Assembly: GCF_026262505.1 (NCBI RefSeq)
Contig: NC_067206.1
Coordinates: 5,422,879-5,486,878 of the forward strand
Source: Trichomonas vaginalis G3
Taxonomy: Eukaryota; Parabasalia; Trichomonadida; Trichomonadidae
Length of the DNA stretch: 64,000 nt
Reading direction: 5' to 3'
The position numbers were made by a program, and so were the translations under genes. The notes below the pieces were generated by a model that ran no database searches, was not told the DNA's origin, and saw nothing but the letters and a program-made list of their open reading frames with translations. This document shows, one piece after another, positions 42,327 to 52,878 of this stretch (position 1 is the stretch's first letter; every line of letters starts with the position of its first letter).

Positions 42327-44321
42327 ATGGAACTTACTAGCCAGACACAAGACGAGTTGGACACTGTTAAGCAGACTACTGATATTCTCATAGACGATTT
42401 TGAGAATGCCACCATCGACTCCGAAAAAGTTGTTTTAATTGGTTGTAGATACTTAATGACCAAATATTTATGGTTAATACTATTTCTCTCCCTATCGTAC
42501 CTTGTAATTATGACAGTTCCATCTCAAAATATCCAAAGATTTTCGGGATCAAATAATAAATTTAATTCGAGCGAGGATCCATCACTTTTCATTCATATGA
42601 CAGATACACACGTAAGTTCTTCTAAACAAAACAACAACATAAATTACAATAATGCGTTAAATTTTTCAAAAAGATATAACCATACGGCAATTGTTAACAG
42701 CGGAGATCTTGTTGACGATTGGACATTTCCTGGTAAGACAAGTGCCTATTTGGGCACAAGGATTGCCATTCAAAACGAAAACGACTACAAATTATTAAGA
42801 AATTTCAAAGAAAACAGCAAAATCGATCCGAAATACTTCATTGAAGCAGCAGGAAACCATGACATGTTTAATACATACTCTCTTGATATAAGTTCTAACT
42901 TGTACATGAATTCAGTCGGAATTTTTACCAACAAAACTAGTTCTGAAACAGATTTTATCATTACAACAAGAATTTACGAAAATATTGCATTTCTTATAGT
43001 TAATCCTTATGATTTTCCTCGTTCAAGAGCTTTACTTGACATATTTATCCATCCTTCTAAGAAAATTCTTGATTTGATTGAAGCAAAAATTGTTGAAACA
43101 TTGAGATTAAATGAAAAGAAACAAATAATAATTGTTACACATTATCCTGTTGGACAATGGGGAGAAAGGAAGTCTTCCAATGGTTTATCATTCAAAGAAA
43201 TGATCATTAAATATCATATTTCTGTTGTCTTAACAGGACATTCGCATCCATATGAAATTCAGCCACAACATCATGAATCTTCTCTTGAAATAATTTGTTC
43301 TGATCTTGTTGGACACAGAAACATTGGAATAGTTACAAATGACAATGGAAATATCTTTTACCACAGCTATAAAATATATGATAATCCATCATTTGTTGTT
43401 ACTTATCCAATAGATTATAAACAAATATCAAAAATGTCAATGTTTAGTTCAAATCACATCGATGTCAGAGTTATTGTTTTCTCTGATTCAGAAAATGAAA
43501 CATTACTTTGTGATAGATTGAAAATGAAGTTTGAAAGACATTTGAAACCAGGAATGTCACTTTATCATGTTGAAATGTTCTTTAATAATGGATTTCAACA
43601 TGTTGAAGTTGTTCACGTAAATTCATCAACAAAAAACATTGTGAATTTCTTTGTTGGTGGACTTTCTCCTTATATGAATGAAGTAATTGGTGATGAAAGG
43701 CAGATCTACAAATATACACTATACTTGCTAATATTATTGTTTATAATCATGCTTGTTGTTTTGATTCCTTTCAATATAGAAAGAAGATTTTCATTTTTAG
43801 AAAAGTTTTATATCAGTTGCATGGAATACATTGAAAACAAAGAGAAAGCACATAGAATATTAGATCATTTGAAATTCATATTATTCGGTTTCTTGTTTAT
43901 CAGGTTCTATCTTGTTAAATATAACAGAAAAGTTCTTTTATATCTTTTCCTTTTACTGGTTTCTCCAATAATTATTCCAATTGGTGTCACAGATGTAGAA
44001 GGAAATTACGGAGTTTTTGGAATTCATGGCACTATCATTAAATGGAAATCATATCCAACACAATTTACATATGTATTCTTCTTGTTACATATAGGAGTAG
44101 TTACAATTCCATATACTTTTGTTTCAATGATGCTTTGCAAACCAAGGAGATTTAATATTATGTTTATTGTTGATGTTTTGTTTGCTCTATTTTGCATTGC
44201 TTTCACTGTATATTTCTCCATATATAGTATTTCTCATGCAACTACTTTAGCACTTGCTATAACAAACTTCTTATTTGTTCTTGTTCCTTTTGTTTTCGTT
44301 GTTTTTGTTACTAATAAATAG
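42327..44321 (+). CDS. TMEM62-like membrane metallophosphoesterase
   Basis: The frame opens at 42297, but the initiator at 42308 favours ATG 42327 (664 residues). A membrane segment near residues 45-65 (LWLILFLSLSYLVIMTV) anchors the protein. The calcineurin-like phosphoesterase core follows: MTDTHVS (D-x-H), SGDLVDD, AAGNHDM, VTHYPVG and LTGHSHP, which are all five metal-binding blocks in order. The C-terminal third has several more membrane helices. This layout (anchor, phosphoesterase, multi-pass C-terminus) is that of TMEM62-like proteins, whose substrate is unclear. The catalytic blocks look intact, so activity is plausible. Expression may be changed by the Polinton just upstream. Confidence 0.88.
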   Translation: MELTSQTQDELDTVKQTTDILIDDFENATIDSEKVVLIGCRYLMTKYLWLILFLSLSYLVIMTVPSQNIQRFSGSNNKFNSSEDPSLFIHMTDTHVSSSKQNNNINYNNALNFSKRYNHTAIVNSGDLVDDWTFPGKTSAYLGTRIAIQNENDYKLLRNFKENSKIDPKYFIEAAGNHDMFNTYSLDISSNLYMNSVGIFTNKTSSETDFIITTRIYENIAFLIVNPYDFPRSRALLDIFIHPSKKILDLIEAKIVETLRLNEKKQIIIVTHYPVGQWGERKSSNGLSFKEMIIKYHISVVLTGHSHPYEIQPQHHESSLEIICSDLVGHRNIGIVTNDNGNIFYHSYKIYDNPSFVVTYPIDYKQISKMSMFSSNHIDVRVIVFSDSENETLLCDRLKMKFERHLKPGMSLYHVEMFFNNGFQHVEVVHVNSSTKNIVNFFVGGLSPYMNEVIGDERQIYKYTLYLLILLFIIMLVVLIPFNIERRFSFLEKFYISCMEYIENKEKAHRILDHLKFILFGFLFIRFYLVKYNRKVLLYLFLLLVSPIIIPIGVTDVEGNYGVFGIHGTIIKWKSYPTQFTYVFFLLHIGVVTIPYTFVSMMLCKPRRFNIMFIVDVLFALFCIAFTVYFSIYSISHATTLALAITNFLFVLVPFVFVVFVTNK

Positions 44322-44393
44322 ATTTATATTAGATTACATAAATTGAGAAAATTTCTTTGAAGAATCATTTAAAACCCATTGAATTAACTTATT

Positions 44394-45645
44394 GTTGTAA
44401 ACAGAAATTCATCAAAAGTGACACCTCAGAAAAGCTAAAATATTGAATTTTTGGAACTTTTGATAGAGCACGTTTTTAAATATTAATTAAAGTAAATGTA
44501 TATTTTGTAAAGATTCTTTTTAATAAAAAAATAAAATTTTGAAGAAGAACACAAAATCTTCTGAAAAATAATATCACATAAACTCATATTATTTTCTAAT
44601 ATATAACTATTTTATATAAAAATCAAATTCAATGATCTTAAAAGCGAAGGATAAACCTCAAAATTTACGAATATAATGGGTGGGAATATAATGCTTATCT
44701 ATCATAAAACCATATGAAATATCAATTTTTGCTTTACGCCTAATTTTTGACGACAATTAGCAAAAAATGTTAAATGTTAACACTCAGTCCATTTGAATAT
44801 GAAAAATAAAATTGACTTTGATTAAATGTTTTTATTTATCATGCAATTCTTCTTGCGACCAAAGATTTGAATCAAATTTCAAAAAATAAGATAGCTTAAA
44901 AGATAATATACGGTAGTGTTTACTAATAGATGAATAGTATATAAATTCCATTAAAATGGATTTGATCCAAAAAAATATATAAAATTTGATCATAAATAAA
45001 ATCGTTTTAAATTACTTCTTCATTTAAATTATAACAATTATTTTTGGTTTTATATTTTTTTGGATCAAATCCATTTTAATAGAATTTATATACTATTCAT
45101 CTATTAGTAAACACTACCGTATATTATTTTTTAAGCTATCTTATTTTTTGAACTTTTATTCAAATCTTTGGTCGCAAGAAGAATTGCATGATAAATAAAA
45201 ACATTTAATCAAAGTCAATTTTATTTTTCATATTCAAATGGACTGAGTGTTAACATTTAACATTTTTTGCTAATTGTCGTCAAAAATTAGGCGTAAAGCA
45301 AAAATTGATATTTCATATGGTTTTATGATAGATAAGCATTATATTCCCACTCATTATATTCGTAAATTTTGAGGTTTATCCTTCGCTTTTAAGATCATTG
45401 AATTTGATTTTTATATAAAATAGTTATATATTAGAAAATAATATGAGTTTATGTGATATTATTTTTCAGAAGATTTCATTCTATATGCCTATGAAAAGTA
45501 CTCTCAAAACTAACTTTTCCTAATTATAATTAAATCTAGAATATTGTATTATGCTTAGTATTATTTCATTTTTCTCATTCAATTTAGAATTTACAAATGT
45601 CAAAAAATTGAGAGCTGTCACTTTTGATGAATTTCTGTTTATTAC
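44394..45645. mobile_element. Fold-back element with 8-bp (possibly 9-bp) flanking repeat
   Basis: The ends are inverted repeats of about 30 bp containing AACAGAAATTCATCAAAAGT and are flanked by AACTTATT (44386-44393 and 45646-45653). Inside, two arms of about 430 bp (44554-44992 and 45048-45475) are near-perfect inverse copies around a central AT-rich loop of about 55 bp. No coding capacity is seen. A Mutator-type or fold-back DNA element is the best fit. A transcript would form a very long hairpin. Confidence 0.8.
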
Positions 45646-45865
45646 AACTTATTAGAAACTACGAATATGATTGTCTGTTTATATTATTTTTTAACATTGA
45701 AGTTATTGCAGAGATAAATTTTATATCTTTGATGAGGCTTAACCTTCATTCTTTCATACCTTGAAAATTCTGATTATTTCTGTCATATGTCCATTTATGT
45801 TGTACTGATTCCTTCTATTGATAGACGAAAAATAATTACAAAATATTACAAATAGAAAAACATGT

Positions 45866-46324
45866 TTATTCATTAATATCTTCTACAGACAACATCTTTG
45901 TTGGTTCAGGAAGATTTGAATCCATAGCAACTTCGTATGAAACATTATCATCTGTGGCGTTACTTACAACAGAAGATTTAACTAAAGGACTGTCACAAGT
46001 ATGAAGCGCCTCAACGTTGTTGCTTAATGAGGATATGGCAAACTTAGCAGTTCTTTCATCAGGAATCGAATCTGATGAGTCAGAATCTGAATCAGACGTA
46101 GAACTTTTCTTCTTTTTCTTCTTCGGTTTGCAATCACAACAAACAACAACAAAAACAACACATATTATTGATAATCCAACAATATTCAACAAAATTAAAA
46201 GTAATTTGTATTTATCTGAAATTAACTTGGACAAATCTTTTGGTTTCTGCTGTTGACCAATCAACATGAATGCATTGAGAAATTTGGATTGATTTTCTGG
46301 TAGAATCTGGAACAATTCAACCAT
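45866..46324 (-). CDS. 152-residue single-pass membrane protein with basic/serine-aspartate tail
   Basis: A helical N-terminal 40 residues precede one strong membrane segment (LLLILLNIVGLSIICVVFVV, about residues 40-63). Then come a cysteine pair (CCDCK), a stop-transfer run KPKKKKKK and a Ser-Asp repeat (SDSDSDSSDS). The rest is an acidic cytoplasmic-type tail. No signal peptide is visible. It resembles the membrane and tail part of trichomonad surface proteins but lacks a large outer domain. CCATTT about 9 bases before the ATG is a near-match to the initiator. The function is unknown. Confidence 0.6.
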   Translation of the reverse strand: MVELFQILPENQSKFLNAFMLIGQQQKPKDLSKLISDKYKLLLILLNIVGLSIICVVFVVVCCDCKPKKKKKKSSTSDSDSDSSDSIPDERTAKFAISSLSNNVEALHTCDSPLVKSSVVSNATDDNVSYEVAMDSNLPEPTKMLSVEDINE

Positions 46325-46804
46325 GTATAAATGGATCAGGTAATCATCATGAAATGTTAGTGTTAGAGTTCAAAAGAAACAGAATGAGTGGAAATCAAAC
46401 ACAATCTGAATAATTTTAAACGTATACAATCTTTAAGTTTGTATTTTGAATTCTACATATATGATTGTGTAATTCGTTCTTTCAAATTTTCGGATTCAGG
46501 CATGTTTTGATAAAATTCATTCCCAAAAACGTCAATTAACAATTAAATTTAGTGTATTTTAAACATATATACGTATTATATTTTATAAATTATATTAAAT
46601 TCGCAAAATTTTAAGTTTTAAACAAAAATAAAAAATGTTCAAAATATGAAATTATGCATAGGATATTAAAATTTACATGTTAGCAATTTTTTTGAATTGC
46701 TTTCAATTTTCATATTGAAATTTTTAAGATTTTTTTCTGAAATAATAAGCAAGAATATCAACCTAAATAATATTAAATTCCATGCGTTAATTTCCCCTCA
46801 AAAG
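46325..46804. other. Intergenic stretch, no gene seen
   Basis: AT-rich sequence between two minus-strand genes. No structure or open frame stands out. Confidence 0.5.
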
Positions 46805-47485
46805 TCATTGACCGCCTCTCAATCTAGATTTTGTGAGTACTTTAATATATTGGTCTGAAATTTTGATCGTAATTAGGTAGTTGTTATTAGAGAATGTATT
46901 TTCACCAGTTATGGTGAGACCGTTTTTGTTGACTGTTAACAAATTAATTGATTTGAGCTTCGTATTTGAAAAAGATGATGATCGTGCTTCAGAAAGTTTT
47001 GAAAAATCAAAAGTTGTAAGTCCAGAATTGGCAAACGCTTGTTCGTGAACATACAATTGATCTCCTTTGAAGTCGAAATTTTCAAAATTTTTCAAGTTCA
47101 TGAAAGTTTGAGCTGGGATTGTAAGGGAATGTCCACTCGAAGTAAAATAATGTAAATTATAACATTTTGTGAACAAATCTGAAGGAAGTTTAGAAATTTT
47201 ACCGTTAATTTTGATATCTTTCAAACCTGAACCATCAAATACATGCTCACCAATAAATTTGATGTTTTCAAGTATGATAGCATCAAGATTGTAGCAAGAA
47301 TGAAAAGCGTAAGGCTCAATTTCTTCAATTTGTTCGAGAGTTATTTTCTTGATTGAAGATGCTTGAAAAGCACCTCTTCCGATTTTTGTTATTTTTGAAT
47401 GCAAAACAACTTCCCGAATATCGGTATTTTTGTAAAATAAATGATCAGCAATTTCAGTAACGCGTCTAAACTTATGAGTTTTTCG
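46805..47485 (-). pseudogene. BspA-like leucine-rich-repeat protein, no start codon
   Basis: Repeats of the TpLRR/BspA type are clear: I-x-x-I-G-x-x-A-F and similar (KITKIGRGAFQASSIKK, IEPYAFHSCYNLDAI, GEHVFDGSGLKDI, QAFANSGLTTFDFS). This is the large surface-protein family typical of trichomonads. The frame is open from 47485 down but contains no ATG before the repeats, and there is no signal peptide or membrane anchor. The C-terminus stops after SRLRGGQ. It is most likely a truncated gene copy. Family members mediate attachment and are highly repeated in these genomes. Confidence 0.75.
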
Positions 47486-47556
47486 TTAAAAAAGATATCA
47501 ATAAAAATTCGAATCTAAAATGACCAATTTTATATTAACATCAAGATACAATTTTA

Positions 47557-49149
47557 TTATTTGCTGAGGATCTTTGGTGTAGCACCACTCTTTTTGATTT
47601 TTCTTAAGATGTCTGAAATTGTTTTATCTTTTTTAGGAGCACCGCTGTTATCGATGATATTTCCATTTTCATCAACGTAAATCTTAAGATTTGGGGAAGG
47701 AGCTGGTTCGTCTTCATCTGAGTAATAATAATATTCTTCGACAACTGGTTTCGGCTTTGGCTGTGAATTGGATTTCCTTGGTGACTTGCTTCTCTTTTCC
47801 TTCTTCGCTGGTTTCTTCTTTACTTCCATATGACTCTTATGCTTCCTTGGCGATTTGAGGCTTCTTGATTTCTTCGGAGAATATTCTGGTAAAATTTTTG
47901 TATCTGGAACAGGAAGAGTGTTGATCAGGTCGTAATTACCAGCTGGTCTGAGGAAAGCTAACCTGACCTTGACATCCTGGACGTCTGGACCTGGATAAAG
48001 TGTATCAATAATCTGAATAATTCCATCAACGTTCTTCTTGACGAGTTTGACAAATACCATGCCTGGAAGTACTTGTTCGCCTGTAAATGAAGTGCTATTC
48101 TTTGGATTTGTTCTTTTGATATTCCAGTTTTCGAATCTAAAGGTATCAATGGTTCGTGGTTGGAGTCTTTTATTAACACAATCTAATATAATGTGTTCTG
48201 CTCCTGTGAATGCAAGCGATGTGAGTATGTCGACTTGGAAAGATTTATTTACCTGACAGATTAAAATTGATGGAGAATTTTTAGCTGTTTCTGGAAAGGC
48301 TTTTGTAATGTATCTGTTGCTTCCATCAATTTCAGTAACCTTACCTTCTTCGAAGTAGTAATATGGATAAGTAGGAGGAAGACGTCTTGGAACTGATATG
48401 ACTTGTTGGAAAACAATGGAATTAGTGTAGTTTATTTCCGGTTTGCTTACGTTAACTTTAATCATTTCCGGAAATCCTTCGACCAACAATGATTCTATGC
48501 TTTCGAATGCCGATTGTTCAGTACCTGGCATAAGGATACGTAGAACTACGCCAGCCTTTGGAATCGGATAAAATGAATCGATTTTATTGTTGATAAAATT
48601 CAAATGATTGATCTCACCGTTCTGATTCGTCATTTTATCGAGTACTATAGATCCTCCTTCTGTTTCTCTTGTAATTGTTATTGTTGCTTTTGTTGGAATT
48701 AAGGAATGTGCAACACAAGTTAGATAGTTTCCATCATATCTTATGGCAACAGTGTACAATTGACCCTTTTTTAATTCAGCAAGCTTCGGCAAATTCTTTA
48801 TTGTGAAACTTTCTGGCGATTTCTTAGATGATCGCTTCATTTTGTATTGAAATGAGCTTACCTCTTTACCGTTCTTACTTTCTTCTTGTGATATGATGTA
48901 GATATACGGATCGGCAGGGCCGTTATCAGTTTTCGATTTTGCTGACGTCATTTCCGTTCTCCTGTTACTTGCTATGTAATCAAAAGTATCATTTGGCGCA
49001 TCTGAATACTCTGAATATTCCGAATAGTCTGACATCGTTGATAAAGAAAGCTGTTGTTTGATAAAAAAATTATATAAAAAAATTTCCGATCGAAAATAAA
49101 ATATTTTGAAAGACGAAAATAATTTTGAATGGTAACGCTTTTTGGACAT
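47557..49149 (-). CDS. Unknown 530-residue protein with lysine/SP-rich tail
   Basis: ATG 49149 is chosen because an initiator-like TCACAA (49160-49165, minus strand) lies 14 bases before it. A shorter start at 49035 (MSDYSEYSEYSD) is possible. The middle 330 residues are beta-rich with several repeated units in which hydrophobic strands follow proline-rich turns (YPIPKAGVVLRILMPG, VLPGMVFVKLVKK, LYPGPDVQDVKVRL). The C-terminal 130 residues are low-complexity and basic, with SPKKSR, SPRKHKS and SPRKSNS motifs, an acidic EYYYYSDEDE patch and a conserved-looking end. The SPRK motifs are like those of chromatin or cytoskeleton-binding phosphoproteins. No family is recognised. Confidence 0.75.
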   Translation of the reverse strand: MSKKRYHSKLFSSFKIFYFRSEIFLYNFFIKQQLSLSTMSDYSEYSEYSDAPNDTFDYIASNRRTEMTSAKSKTDNGPADPYIYIISQEESKNGKEVSSFQYKMKRSSKKSPESFTIKNLPKLAELKKGQLYTVAIRYDGNYLTCVAHSLIPTKATITITRETEGGSIVLDKMTNQNGEINHLNFINNKIDSFYPIPKAGVVLRILMPGTEQSAFESIESLLVEGFPEMIKVNVSKPEINYTNSIVFQQVISVPRRLPPTYPYYYFEEGKVTEIDGSNRYITKAFPETAKNSPSILICQVNKSFQVDILTSLAFTGAEHIILDCVNKRLQPRTIDTFRFENWNIKRTNPKNSTSFTGEQVLPGMVFVKLVKKNVDGIIQIIDTLYPGPDVQDVKVRLAFLRPAGNYDLINTLPVPDTKILPEYSPKKSRSLKSPRKHKSHMEVKKKPAKKEKRSKSPRKSNSQPKPKPVVEEYYYYSDEDEPAPSPNLKIYVDENGNIIDNSGAPKKDKTISDILRKIKKSGATPKILSK

Positions 49150-49159
49150 CGTGTTAGAG

Positions 49160-49165
49160 TTGTGA
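49160..49165 (-). promoter_or_regulatory. Initiator-like motif for the gene at 49149
   Basis: TCACAA on the minus strand with predicted +1 at 49163 gives a 14-base leader to ATG 49149. Confidence 0.4.
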
Positions 49166-49404
49166 AATTCCACACTTTTGAAAAGTTTATAATAAGATCA
49201 ATTATTTGAGACGGCCAGGATAGTTTTATTTTGATTTAATCTAAATATTTAAATGCTATTTCACTTTAATGAAATTGAAAGTTCTCTCAACTTTATTTAT
49301 AAAAATCGCCTCAATTTTCAACCACAGTTCAAACATTATATTTTCAGATCAATATGCAAAATATCAATGCGTATAAATAAATATTCAAGTATTCGGAGAA
49401 ACCT

Positions 49405-51415
49405 TAAGGGTGCACACGAGGGGATCATGTAAACTTCAGAATTTAGAACCTTATTTTTAGGCATTATCTTGGCTACCTATTTAGGCTCGAAAAGCAAAAA
49501 ATATCAAAAAATACAACTTGACTCCATTATGACCCTTTCATGGAGGTAGTTTTTATCCGCTAGTATTTTCCCTTTGAATCTCTTTACAATTCGAAATCAA
49601 ATTCAAAACTCAGTAGAAGAAAGGAAGAATCGACTTACTACGGTTGTAATACGAATAAATACATATATTTAATTATTTTTATTTACATAATAATTGTTTG
49701 AAGCTCATATTCCATCAAATTTTTAAATAAAAACATTAAAATGTTGAAAATGTTCATATATTTTAATAGGGTTTTGGCACTTTATTGAGGAATTACTACA
49801 TACATAGTCGAACTGAACTTGATATTTTGAAATTTAAATTATTTATCAAAATTAAAATTTAACTTGAAATTTATAATTATTTAGTCATATTTTGCATAAT
49901 TCTAAGTAGATTTTGTAAAAAATCAAGAAAGAAAAATTTTAACGTGCTTTATTTTTTCTTTTTTATAATAATACATATTATTGTTGCATGCTAAGTTCGG
50001 TCAACGATAGAAATTGAGTGGAAATTAATCGTCGAGGAAGTACGATTATGTAAAGTAAAAAAATGTTGTGGGATTTTTAATATTATATATTATTTTATAA
50101 TAAAAATTTTTTGAGTCATTTTAAGAAGCACATATAATTTTTTGAATTTAAAAATTAAAGTAGTGTCAAACGAATTTATCACTTAATTTAATACTCAGAT
50201 TTCTTAAAATTAATGAAAAAAAGGTTTTCTGAGAACTTTTGAGAATGGTTTTCAAATTCCATTATTGAAAATATATAGGTATTGTATGAAATTCAAACTC
50301 TATATTTATTAAAATTCTAAATTTTTAATAAAATAACTTTTCAGAGGAATATGATTTTGAATGGTTGATTAATAAGTATAAAAATGTCTACGATTTTAAG
50401 GAGGGAATTGTTCCTTATGAGGTATACATCATAACTATATACCTCATAAGGAACAATTCCCTCTTGATAGCTGGGAAACTTTCTCTGAATAACTTATCAT
50501 TTGGAGAAAGTTTCCCAGCTATCTATTAGAAACTAAAGGCTGTGAGGCACTAATATATAATCAGTGCCTCATAGCCTTTAGTTTCTTATTAAAAACGAGA
50601 AAACTTGTTCGAAATGATAAACAATTTCGAACAAGTTTTCTCGTTTTAAGGAGGGAATTGTTCCTTATGAGGTATACATCATAACTATATACCTCATAAG
50701 GAACAATTCCCTCTTGATATCCTGGATATTTTTGAATATATTTTTTTAATTAAAGTTCTCAAAAGTATTATCAAAAGTGATTTTTTAAAAAATATCTCCA
50801 ATTAATTAACTAATTAAAAGTATTATATTTTTTAAAATTAAATAGTTTTTCAATTTTTTTGAAGGAATTGAGATACTTCCCACGACAATAAAATTGAGAG
50901 GTTTACATTATGACTGATCTTAGCATGCAACATTATTATATAATTAACATATTCATAATGTTTCACCCTTTCAAAAATATAATCCTCCTCCTCTCAAATA
51001 AACGTACATATATGTGGCCTCTTTTTTCAAAAAATTAAAATTTGAAATTTTGGGCTCAAATATTAGAGATTTTTTCAACCTTCAACGATATATGTTGTCT
51101 ATATCAGACCTCCTTTCTTTTTGATACTTAACATTGTTCCTAAATCTTAGCCGTTAAGGCTGTTCTGAAAATATTTTTTTTTTCGAAAAAATTCGAAAAA
51201 AATTCTTAAAATTCAAAAATCCCTTAATTCCTGAGGATTTTGGAAAAAAGTTTTTACATGAACATGTGTATATTATATGAAGTATATTGATAAGGTAAAA
51301 ATCAAATTTTATTGCATATTCATCGAGAAAATAAACTAACGAATCCCTCAAAATTGAGAGGGTAATCCTCCTCCTCTCAAATAAACGTACATACGGGTGC
51401 ACCCTTAATACACCA
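49405..51415. repeat. Nested degenerate inverted repeats around the hairpin array
   Basis: The outer pair is TTAAGGGTGCAC near 49405 against GTGCACCCTTAA near 51400. An inner pair is GTTGCATGCTAAG near 49985 against CTTAGCATGCAAC near 50920. A 30-bp direct repeat containing ATCCTCCTCCTCTCAAATAA occurs at about 50983 and 51365. The layout suggests an old fold-back or terminal-repeat element, or one element inside another. No target duplication or coding capacity was found. Apart from this and the hairpin array, 49174-51769 holds no gene that I can support. Confidence 0.5.
50399..50713 (+). repeat. Array of five near-perfect hairpins
   Basis: Five stem-loops follow each other with almost no spacers: 50401-50463 (26-bp stem, 11-nt loop), 50466-50523 (20-bp stem, 18-nt loop), 50529-50585 (23-bp stem with one G-U, 11-nt loop), 50592-50647 (24-bp stem, 8-nt loop) and 50651-50713. 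The last is identical to the first, exactly 250 bp on. The four distinct stems are unrelated in sequence. Size and shape resemble a cluster of microRNA-type precursors or hairpin RNAs. Nested insertion of tiny palindromes is an alternative. No coding frame crosses the array. Confidence 0.9.
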
Positions 51416-52155
51416 ATATCTGAATATCCTTAAAATATCCATTTTTCGATTTCGGACTTGCAAATACATAAAGAACATCTCAATGGATGATATGTTGAAG
51501 AGTTTAATAATACACACAAGAACATTAGTAAGAAATGTTATTCGTAAAATATGCCCATCAACTCATAATTATCATGTACATGACTATCATTCCAACACAA
51601 AATAGTTTTCAACTCATTAATAAGAAAAGATACTGAATATAATCGAAATTTAGGTAAAATTATTTATTATAATCATTATTTTCCAAATATAAGTAAGACC
51701 GAAGGATTCTTTGACTCTTAGTTGCTGAATAGTTAACAACGATCTTCTCAAAAATCATAGTCCGAGTGTTTGAAAATGAATTTCGATTCGATAATGAGTT
51801 TAAAGCCATTACATTTCTTATTTAAAACTAAAAATCCATATGAGGGATTTAAGTGTTATTTCCTTGAAATTACTAAAATATTTTTTTATATGAAAACTTT
51901 ACTAAAATCTACAGACATATTTCTAGCTGCATATACGATTCATAAAAGAGAGTATGCTCCAATGTTGTTAACTTGCATTTCTTGTTTCGAGGGGAACTTC
52001 TCTTATCCTAAGGAAATTTGTCACTTTTTATAACAAATCAAATTAAAGCCACTAATAACCGGGGAGCTTTTGAATCATCGAATTCAACTTCTTGGTCATT
52101 TAGCCTCATATCAGATAGTAGTTCAGATAAATTAGATCAAACCAATAAAAAACAG

Positions 52156-52878
52156 ATGAATGATATCTTTTTATCAGAATCAGAATCATTTGTATCAGAA
52201 TCTGATGTCGAACTAGATGCACCAGATTATTTATCTCCTAAACCATTTAGTTTTCTATCAAGTTCTACTTCATCTGCAATTCCTTCTCCTGTTAGACCAA
52301 CTCCAAATCAGAATATCATAGATGAGAATACTACACCACCTGAAATTTGTGCAAAAATGAATTCAAATTTCCAAAAACCTTCAACAATTACAAATTTTTT
52401 AGAGAAAAAACAAATTATTCCGACCAAATCATCTGAAAAGCCGAAAACTGTCAAAGCGAATAACTTTTCTAGCGATGATTCTCTTGAATTAGAACTTTCT
52501 TCAGATAATTATTCTTATACGACTTCTACCACGGAAACAACATCTTCTATACAGAAACCGAATAAGCCAATTAGATCTCCACCGCGTAAGAAATTCAATT
52601 ACAGGGCGAAACAGTTCAAATTAACTCAAGCAGAACATTCAAGTGATGACGACGAGGATGAAGAAGAGGATGTAATGAATAGTTCTGATAGACGGTTTAT
52701 TGCGGATTCCAGTACAGCTTCACAGTCCCAAATCGATTCTACAACTCTTTATCGATTAATGGACATTTCCCAGTCATATGTTCCAATGAAAAAGAGAAAG
52801 GAGCCAAGGAGAGTTAATTTGTTGAACGAATACTCTCCTTCTCAATCAGAAAAAGAGTCTGAACTTGAAAATGCATGA
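52156..52878 (+). CDS. Acidic low-complexity serine-rich protein
   Basis: The frame is open from 52012, but the first ATG is at 52156 (MNDIFLSESESF), giving 240 residues. It is rich in Ser, Asp, Glu and Pro with patches such as SSDDDEDEEEDV and basic SPPRKKFNYRAKQFK. The C-terminus SDRRFIADSSTASQ, then MKKRKEPRRVN, is faintly like the tails of FANCM/Mph1-type repair helicases, but no helicase domain is present. It could be an intrinsically disordered nuclear protein or a fragment of a larger gene. An 87-codon frame upstream at 51770 is not convincing. Confidence 0.5.
   Translation: MNDIFLSESESFVSESDVELDAPDYLSPKPFSFLSSSTSSAIPSPVRPTPNQNIIDENTTPPEICAKMNSNFQKPSTITNFLEKKQIIPTKSSEKPKTVKANNFSSDDSLELELSSDNYSYTTSTTETTSSIQKPNKPIRSPPRKKFNYRAKQFKLTQAEHSSDDDEDEEEDVMNSSDRRFIADSSTASQSQIDSTTLYRLMDISQSYVPMKKRKEPRRVNLLNEYSPSQSEKESELENA

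Noticed and set aside
50399-50713. CRISPR array
   Set aside because: The repeated units are hairpins of different sequence, with no constant repeat and variable spacer pattern and no cas genes; the host is eukaryotic.
51770-52033. 87-codon plus-strand frame upstream of the acidic protein
   Set aside because: It has no family, no initiator at a sensible distance and the composition of AT-rich spacer.
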